A stretch of DNA of 64,000 nucleotides from Pseudomonadota bacterium (GTDB lineage: Bacteria; Pseudomonadota; Gammaproteobacteria; Steroidobacterales; Steroidobacteraceae): NCBI GenBank assembly GCA_018240525.1, contig JAFEFN010000017.1, positions 1 to 64,000 on the forward strand, written 5' to 3'. This document shows, piece by piece, positions 24,276 through 32,441 of this stretch. The position numbers and the translations under genes were made by a program. The notes under the pieces were generated by a model that had not been told where the DNA came from, did not search any database, and was given only the letters and a program-made list of their open reading frames with translations. Within the stretch, counting starts at the first letter, position 1; the number at the start of each line of letters is the position of its first letter.

Positions 24276-25505
24276 TCAGGCGCGCAGCACGTGCGCCGGG
24301 GTGATGTCGGCCAGCGTCGGCGTGCCGGCCTGGCGCATGATGGCGGCCAGCTCCGTGTTGTAGAGGTCGAGCACCCGTTCCACGCCCGGCTGGCCGAAGG
24401 CGGCCAGCCCCCAGGCCTGGGGACGCCCGATGCCCACCGCCGTCGCCCCCAGCGCCAGGGCCTTGAAGATGTCGGCGCCGCGGCGGATGCCGCCGTCCAC
24501 GAACACCGGCACCTTGCCCTTCACCGCGGCGACCACCTCGGGGACGCAATCGATGCTGGCCCGCAGGGTCTCCTCGTTGCGGCCGCCGTGGTTGGACACC
24601 ACGAGGCCATCGACGCCATGGGCGAGCGCCAGCGCCGCGTCCTCGCCGGTCACGATGCCCTTCACCATCAGCCGCCCCTTCACGGTCTCGCGCAGCCGGT
24701 CGAGGAACTGCGTGGTCAGGGCCGGCGGGGACAGCGCCGTGACGCGCGAGGTGTCCAGTCCCTGGAACATGGCCCGCCCGCGCCACATGTCATGCGTGTT
24801 GTCGACATGGCAGGCCGTGCAGGTGCGGTTGTCGGCGAGCATGGCGCGCCGCAGCGTCTCGTTGTTGCGCCGCACTTCCTTGGCATCGACCGTGAGCACG
24901 ATCGCCGTGGCGCCCGCCTTCTCGGCGCGCCGTACCAGCGCCTCGGTGACCGTGAAGTCATCCGTCGCGTAGAGCTGCTGCCATACCGGGGCGCCGCGGG
25001 CCTGCGTGACCGCCTCGACCGCGAAGGAGCTGCCCGTGGAGAGCATCAGCTGCGTGGCCCGTTCCCGCGCGGCGCGCGCCACCGCCAGCTCGCCCTCCGG
25101 ATGGAAGGCGCGCTGCGAGGAAACCGCCGAGAGGTACACCGGGCTCGGCCAGCGCACGCCCAGCACGGTCCGCGCGGTGTCCAGGTGCGTGAGGTCCACG
25201 AAACGGCGGGCGCGGATCTGGTAGTGCAGGAACGCGTCCATGTTGCGGGCGACGGTGAGGTCCCCGTCGACCCCGGTGGCGAGGTAGCCCCAGTGCGCGG
25301 GCGGTAAGGCGGTGCGCGCCAGCGGCTCGAACTCCATGACATCCAGGAGCTGGTCCGGCGCGGTCACCGGCGGCGGCGTGCGCGCGAACCGCTGCGAGAC
25401 CGGCACGGCCTCCTCGGCGCGCCCGCGCGCGCCCCACAGGGCGGGCGCGAGCGCCGCCCCGGCGATGAAGCTGCGGCGCGTCAGCGCGCCCTTGGCGGCA
25501 GGCAT
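24276..25505 (-). CDS. Tat-exported FMN-dependent alpha-hydroxyacid dehydrogenase with a CxxCH motif
   Basis: A 409-residue (S)-2-hydroxyacid oxidase/dehydrogenase of the FMN family (lactate, glycolate and mandelate enzymes). Residues 9-30 carry a twin-arginine signal (TRRSFIAGAALAPALWGARG), so the folded flavoprotein should be exported. Active-site features: catalytic His306 in SNHGGRNEE, the family block FHPEGELAVARAA, and FVDGGIRRGADIFKALALGA. Residues 229-233 read CTACH, a heme-c attachment motif, in the region corresponding to the mobile loop 4 of this family. The start at 25505 has GGAGG upstream. Last gene of the leftward cluster that begins at 28281, 45 bases past the response regulator. 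Confidence 0.87.
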   Translation of the reverse strand: MPAAKGALTRRSFIAGAALAPALWGARGRAEEAVPVSQRFARTPPPVTAPDQLLDVMEFEPLARTALPPAHWGYLATGVDGDLTVARNMDAFLHYQIRARRFVDLTHLDTARTVLGVRWPSPVYLSAVSSQRAFHPEGELAVARAARERATQLMLSTGSSFAVEAVTQARGAPVWQQLYATDDFTVTEALVRRAEKAGATAIVLTVDAKEVRRNNETLRRAMLADNRTCTACHVDNTHDMWRGRAMFQGLDTSRVTALSPPALTTQFLDRLRETVKGRLMVKGIVTGEDAALALAHGVDGLVVSNHGGRNEETLRASIDCVPEVVAAVKGKVPVFVDGGIRRGADIFKALALGATAVGIGRPQAWGLAAFGQPGVERVLDLYNTELAAIMRQAGTPTLADITPAHVLRA

Positions 25506-25550
25506 GGGGTCTTCCTCCTTCGTCTTCTGTTTATTGGAGCGCAAGGCGGT

Positions 25551-26306
25551 CTAGATGCGGAACCTCTCCTTGAGCTCCCCGGCCATGCGCCGGCTCACCG
25601 GCAGCGGCGCCTCGGCGCCACGCAGGTGCACCAGGTACTGGCCGTCGGCACGCCGCTCGATGCGCTCTAGGTGCTTCACCCCGGCCAGCGCATTGCGGTG
25701 GATGCGCACGAATGCCGCCGGGAACTCGCTCTCGAGCAGGCGCAGCGAGTCCTCGATCAGGTCCTCGCCGCGCACGTGGCGCACCGTCGTGTACTTCTGG
25801 TCGGCCAGGAAGTACAGCACCTCCTCGACCGGGATGAGCCTCAGGCCCTCGCGATGGCGCGCGGCGATGTGGCTGCGCTGCGCGGCGCTCGTGCTGGCGG
25901 CGAGGTTCTGCAGCTGCGCGCGGGTCAGGCGGCCGGCCCGCGCCAGCGAGGCCGAGAGCTGCTCCTTGCGCACCGGCTTGAGCAGGTAGCCCACCGCGTG
26001 GGCCTGGAAGGCCTCGACCGCGTACTGGTCGTAGGCGGTGGTGAAGATCACCGCAGGGGGCTGCTCGAGCACGTTCAGGTGGCGCGCGGCCTCCAGTCCG
26101 TCCATGCCGGGCATGCGCACATCGAGCAGCACCACGTCCGGGGCCAGGTCGTGCGTGAGCTCGAGTGCCTCGGCACCGCTGGCCGCCTCGCCCACCACCT
26201 GCACCGCACCGAGCTCGCCGAGCAGGCTGCGCAGGCGCTCGCGGGCCGGTGGCTCGTCGTCTACGACCAGCACCTTGAGCACCACGGCGTTGGCCGCCGG
26301 AGTCAC
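25551..26306 (-). CDS. algR: LytTR-family response regulator (AlgR-like)
   Basis: A 251-residue regulator: receiver domain ~10-125 (acidic pair VVDDE, phospho-acceptor Asp in VVLLDVRMPG, Lys in YLLKPV) and a C-terminal LytTR DNA-binding domain ~150-250 (EEVLYFLADQKYTTV, FVRIHRNALAGV). LytTR regulators bind short direct repeats. The GTG start at 26306 overlaps the sensor stop as GTGA, so the two are translationally coupled. The name AlgR follows similarity of type; targets are not known, and the downstream dehydrogenase is an obvious candidate. Confidence 0.88.
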   Translation of the reverse strand: MTPAANAVVLKVLVVDDEPPARERLRSLLGELGAVQVVGEAASGAEALELTHDLAPDVVLLDVRMPGMDGLEAARHLNVLEQPPAVIFTTAYDQYAVEAFQAHAVGYLLKPVRKEQLSASLARAGRLTRAQLQNLAASTSAAQRSHIAARHREGLRLIPVEEVLYFLADQKYTTVRHVRGEDLIEDSLRLLESEFPAAFVRIHRNALAGVKHLERIERRADGQYLVHLRGAEAPLPVSRRMAGELKERFRI

Positions 26307-27382
26307 GCGGCCGGCACCACGGCGGCACGCTCGATGAGCGGGAAGCGCAGCGTCACGATGTACTCGGCATCGAAGCGCCCCGACTTCATGAGCGCGCGCT
26401 CCCCGTACATCAGCGCCAGGCGCTCGCGGATGTTGGACAGCGCCAGGCGGTTGCCTTCGCGCATGCCCGGCGAGGGGTCCAGCGGGTTGCGCACCACGAT
26501 GGTCACGAGGCCGCCATTCACCTCACCGCTGATGGTCACGGTGCCGCCCTGGGCGCGCGGCTCGATGCCGTGGTAGATGGCGTTCTCGAGCAGTGGCTGG
26601 ATCATCAGGTGCGGCACCAGCGCATTCTCGGGCAGCGCGTCGGTCTTCCAGTCCACCGCCAGGCGCGGGCCCAGGCGCAGCTGCTCCATGCGCTGGTAGG
26701 TGCGCGCCACCGCCAGTTCCTCGGCCAGCGTGATGGTGTCGTGCTTGTCGCTGAGCGTGGCCCGGAACAGGTCGGCCAGGTCCTGCACCGCTTCCTCCGC
26801 GCGCGGCGGGTCGCTGCGCGTGAGCGCGGCGATGGTGTTCATGCTGTTGAACAGGAAGTGCGGGCGGATGCGGGCCTGCAGGGCGTGCACGCGCGCCGCG
26901 GCGCGCAGCTCGATGCTGCGCCGCCACTGGTGCGAGACGTAGAAGTAGCGCAGTGCGAGCCCGGTGATGATCAGGCCGATCCACACGTTGCGTACGCCAA
27001 AGCGCAGCGGGTCGGCCGGGAACAGCCCGAGGCCGCCGGTGGCCACCACCATCTGCGTGCGCCCGATGAGGTAGACGCACAGCGAGATCCCGGCCACCAC
27101 GAGGGCCATGAGGGCCAGCACCGCCGCCGAGCCGGCCGGGACCGCCATGCGCTCGAGGCGTGCGCGCAGCAGGCACAGCAGCGCCGAGCCAGTGAGGCCG
27201 ATCCACAGCAGGAACAGCGAGGTGCGCACCAGGTCGGTCCAGAAATCGATGACCACGCTCTGCCTGGCGAGCGTGAGCACGAGCGCGGTCAGCTCGACGA
27301 TGAGCACCACCGCGAGCGTTGCGCGCGAGGTGCAGAAGTCCGGCAGGTAGAAGGCGTTCTCGCGGCCGGCGGCAGGTTTCAT
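26303..27382 (-). CDS. LytS/AlgZ-type sensor histidine kinase
   Basis: A 359-residue membrane kinase. About four hydrophobic segments fill residues ~25-170, followed by the His_kinase box ARIRPHFLFNSMNTIAAL and an ATPase domain with PLLENAIYHGIEP and LALSNIRERLALMYG. No obvious extracytoplasmic sensor domain, so the signal may be read within the membrane. The ATG at 27382 overlaps the upstream dehydrogenase stop as ATGA; the longer frame beyond is a shadow. Confidence 0.9.
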   Translation of the reverse strand: MKPAAGRENAFYLPDFCTSRATLAVVLIVELTALVLTLARQSVVIDFWTDLVRTSLFLLWIGLTGSALLCLLRARLERMAVPAGSAAVLALMALVVAGISLCVYLIGRTQMVVATGGLGLFPADPLRFGVRNVWIGLIITGLALRYFYVSHQWRRSIELRAAARVHALQARIRPHFLFNSMNTIAALTRSDPPRAEEAVQDLADLFRATLSDKHDTITLAEELAVARTYQRMEQLRLGPRLAVDWKTDALPENALVPHLMIQPLLENAIYHGIEPRAQGGTVTISGEVNGGLVTIVVRNPLDPSPGMREGNRLALSNIRERLALMYGERALMKSGRFDAEYIVTLRFPLIERAAVVPAA

Positions 27383-28281
27383 GCGTCGCGGCGGACGGGT
27401 GTACCCATGATGTTGGTGCGCTCGAACAGCTCGGACTTCAGGCGGTAGGTGGCCGAGATGTCCTCGTCGCCGAAGCCACGCGCGGTCAGCTCGGCGTACT
27501 CCCCGAGCATCCGCTCCACCACCGGCAGGGACACGCCGAAGCGCGCCGCCATGTCGTGGCAGATGCCGAGGTCCTTGGCGTGCAGGCGCACGCGGAACCC
27601 CGCCGGGTAGGCACCGCGCACCATGTTGGGCGCGCGGTGCACGAAGTACCAGCTGGAGCCTGCGCCCTTGCCGAGGGTGTCCACGACCTTGTCGAGCGGC
27701 AGGCCCTGGGCATGCGCGAACGCCATGGCCTCCGAGACCGCCTCGATGATGCCGGCGCACATGATCTGATTGGTGGCCTTGGCCGCCTGGCCGCTGCCGG
27801 TGGGGCCGAACAGCGTGATCGTCTTGCCCATCGCCCCGAGCACCGGCCGCGCGCTCTCGAAGGCGGCCGGCTCGCCACCGACCATGATGGCGAGCGTGCC
27901 GTCGCGTGCGCCCTCGGTGCCGCCGCTGACCGGGCAGTCGAGGAAGGCCACGCCGGCCGGGGCCAGCGCCTGCGCGGCGCGGCGCGCGGTCTCGGCGCTG
28001 ACCGTGGAGCAGTCCAGCACCAGCGCAGCGCGCCTGAGCCTGGGGGCGAGGCCGGCGACCACGGCGAGCACGTCGGCATCCGCGGAGACGCAGGACACCA
28101 CGGCGTCCACGTCCGCGGCGAGGCCGGCGAGGTCTGCATGCGCGGTGATGCCCAGTTCGGCGGCGAGTGCCCGGGCCTTGTCGGGGCTGCGGTTGTAGAC
28201 GCCGGCGAGCAGTCCGGCGCGGTGCAGGTTGCGGGCCATGGGCATACCCATGGCCCCGAGTCCGATGAAACCTACGCGCAT
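27379..28281 (-). CDS. NAD(P)-dependent beta-hydroxyacid dehydrogenase (3-hydroxyisobutyrate dehydrogenase family)
   Basis: A 300-residue two-domain enzyme: Rossmann fold GFIGLGAMGMPMARNLHRAG; substrate-binding motif DCPVSGGTEGARDGTLAIM; catalytic Lys in GQAAKATNQIM; and a helical C-terminal domain. Substrates in the family include 3-hydroxyisobutyrate, tartronate semialdehyde and succinate semialdehyde; the sequence does not decide. It leads the operon containing the two-component system. A TATAGT -10 candidate lies at 28323-28328. Confidence 0.88.
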   Translation of the reverse strand: MRVGFIGLGAMGMPMARNLHRAGLLAGVYNRSPDKARALAAELGITAHADLAGLAADVDAVVSCVSADADVLAVVAGLAPRLRRAALVLDCSTVSAETARRAAQALAPAGVAFLDCPVSGGTEGARDGTLAIMVGGEPAAFESARPVLGAMGKTITLFGPTGSGQAAKATNQIMCAGIIEAVSEAMAFAHAQGLPLDKVVDTLGKGAGSSWYFVHRAPNMVRGAYPAGFRVRLHAKDLGICHDMAARFGVSLPVVERMLGEYAELTARGFGDEDISATYRLKSELFERTNIMGTPVRRDA

Positions 28282-28374
28282 GTGTGGGTGCCTCGTGCGA
28301 CGCGCAACGCGCCGCCTGCGGCCACTATAGAGCCTTGGCCGGGGACACGGAATCGGCCGCCGGCGGGCGGGTGA

Positions 28375-28911
28375 CTACCGCGTGGTCGCGTCCGCCGGGT
28401 TGACCTTCGGCTCCGGGATCGGCTGCGGCTCGGGGATCGGCTGTGGCTCGATCGGGTTGTTCGGGTCATAGGCGGGCACGCTGCCGCAGCGGTCCTGCAC
28501 GTCCTTGCGCGCCACCTCGCGGTAGGCATCCGCGTCCTGGTCCGACAGGTACTCGCGCTCGCCGCCCTTCTCTTCCTTGTAGACCCGGCGCGACTCGATG
28601 GCCTTGAGGTACCGGTCCTTCGCCGCCTTGCACTGCGCATCGCGGGCGCGCTCGGTGTCCTGCTTGGTCGCCCGCGCATTGGCCTCCCTGGCCAGGTAGT
28701 CCGGCGTCGGATTGGCGACCTGGGCATGCGGCTGGCTCAGGGTGTCAGAGCCCGGATGCGCCTTCGTGGTCTTGATGACCTGGGAGCCAGGGACCCACTG
28801 GTCGCTGTAATGGGGCAGCCCGTGCTCGTCCACCCAGCGGTACACGTCCGCCCGGGCGACGCTCAGTCCGCCGACGACGATCAAGGCTGCGAAGCTTACA
28901 AATCGGGACAT
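28375..28911 (-). CDS. DUF4124 domain-containing exported protein
   Basis: A 178-residue protein with an N-terminal signal peptide (FAALIVVGGLSVARA), a DUF4124 domain (VYRWVDEHGLPHYSDQW), a charged helical middle and a C-terminal repeat of Pro-x-Pro/Glu (PQPIPEPQPIPEPKV). The function of DUF4124 proteins is unknown; periplasmic or envelope location is expected. GGGGAGG precedes the ATG. Confidence 0.85.
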   Translation of the reverse strand: MSRFVSFAALIVVGGLSVARADVYRWVDEHGLPHYSDQWVPGSQVIKTTKAHPGSDTLSQPHAQVANPTPDYLAREANARATKQDTERARDAQCKAAKDRYLKAIESRRVYKEEKGGEREYLSDQDADAYREVARKDVQDRCGSVPAYDPNNPIEPQPIPEPQPIPEPKVNPADATTR

Positions 28912-29124
28912 AAAGGGCCTCCCCAGGGGGCAGTATCACTGCTTGGCGCCGGGCGGCCCTTGAACTCCGTCACACCCGCGCCAGACGGCCTCTGCCGGGG
29001 GTCACGATACAAAGAAACCCCCTGCCGCAGCTACCCTCGGCAGGCCGGTCCGGGGGCTGTCTTCGCCCGGCGGGCGGGTACACTTCGGTTGCGCCGGACG
29101 GCCGCAGCGCGCTGGAGACGGACC

Positions 29125-29388
29125 ATGGAATCCTTTCGCATCGATGAGCTCGCCCGCCGGCTGCTGGAGCGGGTCCCCCCGGCACTGCGCAGCATGCAGG
29201 CGGACCTGGAAAGCAATTTCCGCGCGGTGCTGCGCGAGCGGCTGAGCCGTCTCGACCTGGTCAGCCGCGATGAGTTCGAGGCGCAGTCACGCGTGCTCGA
29301 ACGCACGCGGCAGCGGCTGGAGGCCCTCGAGGCGAGACTTGCGCAGATGGAGGAGGCCGGCGGGCCGGCAAACGGCCCCGCCCCCTAG
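29125..29388 (+). CDS. ubiK: UbiK, ubiquinone biosynthesis accessory factor
   Basis: An 87-residue protein of the BMFP/YqiC family: an amphipathic helical half (LARRLLERVPPALRSMQADL) and a C-terminal coiled coil (VLERTRQRLEALEARLAQME). UbiK binds UbiJ and promotes ubiquinone synthesis under oxygen. It is monocistronic here, away from ubiEJB. A TACACT -10 candidate lies at 29079-29084. Confidence 0.9.
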   Translation: MESFRIDELARRLLERVPPALRSMQADLESNFRAVLRERLSRLDLVSRDEFEAQSRVLERTRQRLEALEARLAQMEEAGGPANGPAP

Positions 29389-29405
29389 TGCGCGCCCGCC
29401 CGGCG

Positions 29406-29921
29406 TTACTGGGCCAACTGCACCATGTGATCGACGGCGGCCTTGACGAGGTCGTCGGAGGCATCCAGGCGCCCACCCTTCGGCGGCATCAGCCCGGCCT
29501 TGCCCTGGAAGCCGTTGAGCGCGTGCTGATACAGCGTCGCCTTGCCCTGGGCGATGCGCGGGGCCCAGGCCGCCTTGTCGCCGGCCTTCGGCGCCCCCGC
29601 GATGCCCTGGCCGTGACAGGCGCTGCAGGTTTGGTTGAAGAGCTCCGTGCCGGTCGTGGGTGCGCCGGCCACCGCTGCGGTCGTCCCGCCCTCTGCCTTG
29701 ATCGCGAGCGCCGTGTTGTCCTGGCCGGCGACGGCCTCCTGTGCGGGCATCGCCAGCCGGGCCGCAACGTTCTTGCTGTACGCAGCCTCCGCGACGATCT
29801 GCTTGTCCTGGGTCTGGGTGGCCACTACCCGCGCGAAGGCGAAGATCGCGATCGCGACGACGATGAGCAGGCCGATCACGAGGCTGAAAACGTTGAAGAA
29901 ATGGGTATCTTGCTTGCTCAC
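29406..29921 (-). CDS. Membrane-anchored cytochrome c5 family protein
   Basis: A 171-residue protein with an N-terminal hydrophobic anchor (FSLVIGLLIVVAIAIFAFA), a low-complexity linker, and a C-terminal class I cytochrome c domain with heme motif CSACHGQG and a likely axial Met in GLMPPKGG. The ending DASDDLVKAAVDHMVQ is typical of c5. It is a probable electron carrier to a terminal oxidase or other periplasmic acceptor. A TATACT -10 candidate lies at 29957-29962. Confidence 0.9.
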   Translation of the reverse strand: MSKQDTHFFNVFSLVIGLLIVVAIAIFAFARVVATQTQDKQIVAEAAYSKNVAARLAMPAQEAVAGQDNTALAIKAEGGTTAAVAGAPTTGTELFNQTCSACHGQGIAGAPKAGDKAAWAPRIAQGKATLYQHALNGFQGKAGLMPPKGGRLDASDDLVKAAVDHMVQLAQ

Positions 29922-30041
29922 GATGTCATCCGCTTGAGGTGTCGGCTCGGCGGCGCAGTATAGCCGCAGCCCGGGCTGCTTCGTAGCGGCCGATGAGGGG
30001 CGAGAACCGGCCGGCAGGCGCCGGCCCGGGCATCCGGACGC

Positions 30042-30290
30042 TCAGTGGAGGGTCGGGTCGAGCAGCGTCAGGGCACCGGCGGCGGTGGGCTTGCCGGTGC
30101 TGCGGATGTCGTCCTGCGAATAGGCCTGGCCGGGCCCGCAGCCGCTGTTCGGGATGCGCGAGGCCGTGGCCGGGCCGGCGCACTCGATGGGACGGTGGCT
30201 GGCCGCCGCCGCATCGGTCGGGGCGGGAGTATGGGTGCAGGCCGCCGCCAGCAGGCAGGCGACGGTACAAGTGAGCAGTGATCTGAACAT
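30042..30290 (-). CDS. Small putative lipoprotein
   Basis: An 82-residue protein with a lipoprotein signal: MFRSLLTCTVACLLAAAC, with the lipidated Cys in LAAAC followed by THTPAPTDA. The mature part has two Cys (PIECAGPA, NSGCGPGQAYSQDD) that could form a disulfide. I do not recognise the family. A longer open frame upstream runs through the tRNA gene and is spurious. A hairpin GGCCGGC-AGGC-GCCGGCC at 30009-30026 lies just downstream and may terminate it. Confidence 0.65.
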   Translation of the reverse strand: MFRSLLTCTVACLLAAACTHTPAPTDAAAASHRPIECAGPATASRIPNSGCGPGQAYSQDDIRSTGKPTAAGALTLLDPTLH

Positions 30291-30405
30291 GGCCGGTCTC
30301 CGGACAGGATCACGGGGAGTCCTTGACCCCCTGATTAGACGCCCGGGTGGCGGTACGGTTCCAGTCATATCCGGCCAATCACCGTTCCGCCCCGTAAGGC
30401 GGGCG

Positions 30406-30436
30406 TTGGACGGGCACGGAGCGCGACGCGTATCAT
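30406..30436 (+). promoter_or_regulatory. Candidate promoter of tRNA-Arg
   Basis: TTGGAC (30406-30411), 19-base spacer and TATCAT (30431-30436) lie 13 bases before the tRNA. The spacer is longer than ideal. Confidence 0.4.
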
Positions 30437-30449
30437 CGCCCGCCCCAAT

Positions 30450-30526
30450 GCGCCCGTAGCTCAGTTGGATAGAGTGGCAGCCTCCGAAGCTGCAGGTCGC
30501 TGGTTCGAATCCAGTCGGGCGCGCCA
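30450..30526 (+). tRNA. tRNA-Arg (anticodon CCG)
   Basis: A 77-base cloverleaf. Acceptor arm GCGCCCG pairs with CGGGCGC at the 3' end; D-arm GCTCAGTTGGATAGAG; anticodon stem GCAGC/GCTGC around loop CTCCGAA, giving anticodon CCG; T-loop GGTTCGAATCC; encoded CCA at 30524-30526. It reads CGG codons, consistent with a GC-rich genome. Confidence 0.97.
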
Positions 30527-30574
30527 TCCCATGGAATCAGCGGTTTACGGTCGCGCGCCCGCGCGGCGCCTGCG

Positions 30575-31549
30575 CTACAGCCAGCGTTTGCTCTTGAAGT
30601 ACAGGTAAGGGGCCAGCGCCGAGACCACCATCATCCCGAGCGCCGCCCATACGCCCCAGCGCTCGTGCAGCCAGGGGATGTGCTCGAAGTTCATGCCGTA
30701 GAAGGCGCCGATGACCGAGGGCGGCAGCAGCAGCACGGTCACGACCGAGAAGATCTTCAGGATGTTGTTCTGGTCGATGGTGACCAGGCCCAGGGTCGCA
30801 TCGAGCAGGAACTGCGTCTTGCCGACCAGGAAAGTGGCGTGGTCGCTCAGGGCCGCCGCGTCGCGCGACACCGTCACCGTGCTGGCGCGCGCCTCGGGGC
30901 TCACCTTGCCGTCGTTGCTCTGCTGCAGGAAGCCGAGCAGGCGCGTCAGGCTGAGCAGCGACTCGCGCGCCTTGGAGATCAGCTCCCCGCTCTGGCCGAT
31001 GCTGCGCAGCTCGTTCTGGTAGTCGTGGCGGGCCGCCCGCAGCGCCGCTCCGCGCGGAAACACCCGCAGCGAGCTGCCGTCGATCTCAGCGCCGACCCGC
31101 TCGAGCACGTCCGCCACGCGGTTGACGATCGCCTCGAGCAGCCCGGTCAGCAGCAGCGATGCCGAGGAGCACACCGCGGGGTGCGTCTCGGCGAAGGTGG
31201 CGAAGTGCCGGAATGCGAGCAGATCGGCGTAGCGGTTGGTCACGAGGCGCGAGCCGGTCAGGATGAAGGTCACCTGCGTGGTCTCGGGCACCGGGGTGTC
31301 CGCCTTCGTGAGCACGGTGCTCGTCATGTAGAGCGCACCGTTGTCCTCGTAGAGCCGGTTCGAGGTCTCGATCTCGCGCATCTCCTCGCGCGTCGGCACG
31401 TCGATGCCGAGGGCCTGCTCGACCTGCCGCTCCTCCTCGACGCTCGGCTCGAGCAGGTCGAGCCAGACCGCATCGTCGGGGATCGGGGTGCCCGCCGGGA
31501 CCACGCTGCGCTGCAGGCCCCGGGCGCCCGCGGTATAGACACTCAGCAC
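30575..31549 (-). CDS. corA: CorA-family divalent metal (Mg2+/Co2+) transporter
   Basis: A 324-residue protein: large N-terminal cytoplasmic domain, then two C-terminal membrane helices with the signature YGMN at the end of the first (GAFYGMNFEHIPW) and a basic tail (FKSKRWL). CorA forms a homopentameric channel in the inner membrane. It stands alone between tRNA-Arg and dsbA. Confidence 0.95.
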   Translation of the reverse strand: MLSVYTAGARGLQRSVVPAGTPIPDDAVWLDLLEPSVEEERQVEQALGIDVPTREEMREIETSNRLYEDNGALYMTSTVLTKADTPVPETTQVTFILTGSRLVTNRYADLLAFRHFATFAETHPAVCSSASLLLTGLLEAIVNRVADVLERVGAEIDGSSLRVFPRGAALRAARHDYQNELRSIGQSGELISKARESLLSLTRLLGFLQQSNDGKVSPEARASTVTVSRDAAALSDHATFLVGKTQFLLDATLGLVTIDQNNILKIFSVVTVLLLPPSVIGAFYGMNFEHIPWLHERWGVWAALGMMVVSALAPYLYFKSKRWL

Positions 31550-31582
31550 GGCCTCAGTCCCTGCCAGGCCATGGGACGCGCA

Positions 31583-32428
31583 TCAGTGGTGGTGCTCGGC
31601 CGCGGTGAGGTCGTTGATGAGCTCGATCAGCTTGGCCTCGCCGCCGGCCATGGCGACGTCGGTGGTGTACTTGCCGTTGACGATCACGAAGGGCACGCCC
31701 TGCACCTGGTAGCGCTGGGTCACCTCGGTGGCGCGCTGCAGGTTCGCGTTCACGGAGAAGGAGTTGAAGGCCTTGGCGAAGTCATCGGCGCTCACCCCGT
31801 TGCTGGTCGCGAACTGCTGCTGCAGCTTGAAGGTTCCCTCGTCGCTGTCGCCGACCAGGAGCTCGTGGCGCGAGGCGGCCAGTTCGAAGGCCTTGGAGAC
31901 CAGGTCATCGCGCCCCAGCGCCGCGAGCGTGTAGTAGAGCTTCGCGTGCGCCTTGTGCATCGGCTGCCACATGACCGGCACGCGCACGAACTCCACGTAG
32001 CCGGGCTTGCTCTTCAGCCACGACTTCAGGAACGGCTCGAGGGCGTAGCAGTGCGGGCAGGCCAGCCAGAAGACCTCGGTGACCTCGACCTTGCCCGGTC
32101 CCACGCTGGTGGGCTGGGCCGGCACCAGCAGGTTGTAGTTGACCCCGGACTGCCACTTGCCCGGGGGCAGCGCGGCCGCCGGCGCGGCGGCGATCTTCTC
32201 CAGCGAGGTGTCGCTCGCGGTGTGCTCGGCATCGGCAGCGCCGTCGGCGCTTTCCTGCGAATGCGTGGCCTGCTCGGTCTCGCTCTGTGCGCTCGCCTCC
32301 GCTGGCGGGGGCGGCGGCGGGTTCTCCTGCGTGACCGGCGGCGGTGCCGGGGGTGCGGCCGGCGGCTCCTTCTGGGCGCACGCGCTCAGCAGGAGGACCA
32401 CGGATGCCAGCGCGAGGAATCGGATCAT
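31583..32428 (-). CDS. dsbA: DsbA-like thiol:disulfide oxidoreductase, predicted lipoprotein
   Basis: A 281-residue protein with thioredoxin-fold DsbA domain (active site FWLACPHCYALEP, cis-Pro in GVPFVIVNGKY). The N-terminus is a lipoprotein signal (LASVVLLLSACAQKEPP), followed by Pro-rich low complexity (PPAPPPV, PPPPPPAE) and an acidic/Gln linker up to ~residue 100. DsbA is normally soluble; here a lipid anchor with a long flexible tether is predicted. It lies 13 bases past cytochrome c4, as in Pseudomonas-like c4-dsbA arrangements. Confidence 0.88.
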   Translation of the reverse strand: MIRFLALASVVLLLSACAQKEPPAAPPAPPPVTQENPPPPPPAEASAQSETEQATHSQESADGAADAEHTASDTSLEKIAAAPAAALPPGKWQSGVNYNLLVPAQPTSVGPGKVEVTEVFWLACPHCYALEPFLKSWLKSKPGYVEFVRVPVMWQPMHKAHAKLYYTLAALGRDDLVSKAFELAASRHELLVGDSDEGTFKLQQQFATSNGVSADDFAKAFNSFSVNANLQRATEVTQRYQVQGVPFVIVNGKYTTDVAMAGGEAKLIELINDLTAAEHHH

Positions 32429-32441
32429 GGCGGACCGTCCC

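Noticed and set aside
30042..30527. Open frame starting MARPTGFEPATC that extends the small lipoprotein gene
   Set aside because: Its first part is read through the tRNA-Arg gene on the opposite strand, a common false annotation; the real start is at 30290.
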